From: Planctomycetes bacterium ADurb.Bin069
GTDB taxonomy: Bacteria; Planctomycetota; UBA8108; UBA8890; UBA8898
Direction: 5' to 3'
Length of the DNA stretch: 64,000 nt
NCBI GenBank assembly: GCA_002070955.1
Contig: MWEK01000003.1
Coordinates: forward strand, 1 to 64,000
In this document: piece after piece, positions 63,647 through 64,000 of the stretch
Numbering within the stretch: the stretch's first letter is position 1
Layout: each line of letters begins with the position of its first letter
The notes under the pieces: generated by a model
Database searches by the model: none
What the model saw: only the letters and a program-made list of their open reading frames with translations
Told to the model about the DNA's origin: nothing
Made by a program: the position numbers and the translations under genes

Positions 63647-64000
63647 ATGGTGAATGACCGGCCGCGAAACGAGGAGAGCCCGGAGGAGGGCGGCAACGCC
63701 CGATTCCTGGTCGCGATCTGTCTGGTCGCGGCGCTCGGCGGGTTTCTCTTCGGCTACGACACCGCGGTGATCTCGGGAGCCATCGAGTTCATCGAGCGGT
63801 ACCTCGACCTCGACGCGACGGCCAAGGGCTGGGCCTCGGCCAGCACGCTCCTGGGGTGCGCCGCCGGCGCCGCCTTCGCGGGCCTTCTGAGCGACGCGCT
63901 CGGCCGCAAGAAGGTGCTGGTGCTGGCCGCGGTCTGCTTCCTCGTCTCGGCGGTGGGCGCCGCGCTTCCCGAGACCCTGGCCGCGCTGGTCGGGTTTCGG
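63647..64000 (+). CDS. MFS sugar-porter transporter, N-terminal part (3' end outside window)
   Basis: The frame from ATG 63647 runs open to the end of the window (118 codons). After a short charged N-terminus, transmembrane helix 1 (about 20-45) carries GGFLFGYDTAVISGA, the signature of the sugar porter family (XylE/GLUT type), including the Tyr-Asp pair. Helix 2 (about 60-82) leads to SDALGRKK, the conserved loop motif between helices 2 and 3. It should import a hexose or pentose, often with protons. AGGAACGGAGG precedes the ATG. It would serve the sugar-using enzymes in this region. Confidence 0.93.
   Translation, partial: MVNDRPRNEESPEEGGNARFLVAICLVAALGGFLFGYDTAVISGAIEFIERYLDLDATAKGWASASTLLGCAAGAAFAGLLSDALGRKKVLVLAAVCFLVSAVGAALPETLAALVGFR

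Noticed and set aside
1..64000. tRNA, rRNA, CRISPR, prophage, insertion sequence or antiviral defence system
   Set aside because: I looked through intergenic regions and the protein set and saw no cloverleaf, repeat-spacer array, transposase, integrase, phage gene or recognisable defence gene.

Overview
This 64 kb window is a very GC-rich piece of chromosome. It is densely coded on both strands, and I see no rRNA, tRNA, CRISPR array, insertion sequence or prophage gene. The best guess at origin is Planctomycetota or a close PVC-type relative. Evidence for this: (i) four secreted proteins with paired type I dockerin repeats and Cys-rich tails of the kind common in planctomycete surface proteins; (ii) three twin-arginine-signal proteins (two TIM-barrel sugar isomerases and one Gfo/Idh/MocA oxidoreductase); (iii) a GH172/DUF2961 protein, DUF5107-TPR and GH99-like proteins; (iv) a TamB/BamA-type outer-membrane pair, which shows a diderm envelope. 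No rRNA marker is present, so the phylum is an inference.

Layout. 1-9.2 kb: tail of an Ala/Pro-rich protein, exported sugar isomerase, ArfB ribosome rescue factor, a serpin carrying dockerins, an M24 aminopeptidase, a SEC-C protein broken by a frameshift, and a URO-D/methyltransferase-like enzyme. 9.3-30.3 kb: a glycan and surface-protein region with GH38 alpha-mannosidase, Gfo/Idh/MocA oxidoreductase, a 1,647-residue multidomain dockerin protein, a GH2 enzyme, a Nudix hydrolase, a GH99-like protein, a second large dockerin protein and a LamG/toroid protein. 30.4-40.6 kb: a large exported protein of unknown function behind tryptophanase, a GH172-like enzyme, and an Lrp regulator with a D-2-hydroxyacid dehydrogenase and an aminotransferase. 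40.6-49.9 kb: a gingipain-type (C25) cysteine peptidase with dockerins, a DUF5107-TPR protein, HisF, a TM1266-like small protein and a secreted propeller-like protein. 50-64 kb: TamB-like and BamA-like proteins, a secreted hydrolase-like protein, a stand-alone GMP synthase ATP-pyrophosphatase subunit, a second exported isomerase, AsnA, a double-ACT protein, an O-methyltransferase and the start of a sugar-porter MFS transporter.

How it may work together. The secreted enzymes suggest a heterotroph that breaks down complex glycans (possibly alpha-mannan-like) and proteins, and keeps some of these proteins together through dockerins. The serpin and the C25 peptidase could be an inhibitor and a protease in the same surface system. 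Tryptophanase, the Lrp operon, AsnA and the ACT protein point to amino-acid turnover. No single complete pathway is encoded here. By hand I find recurring sigma70-like promoters (TTGACN or TTGCGC, 17-18 bp, then a loose TATAAT). Three genes without a Shine-Dalgarno have a -10 box ending 5-7 bases before the start codon, which predicts leaderless mRNAs.
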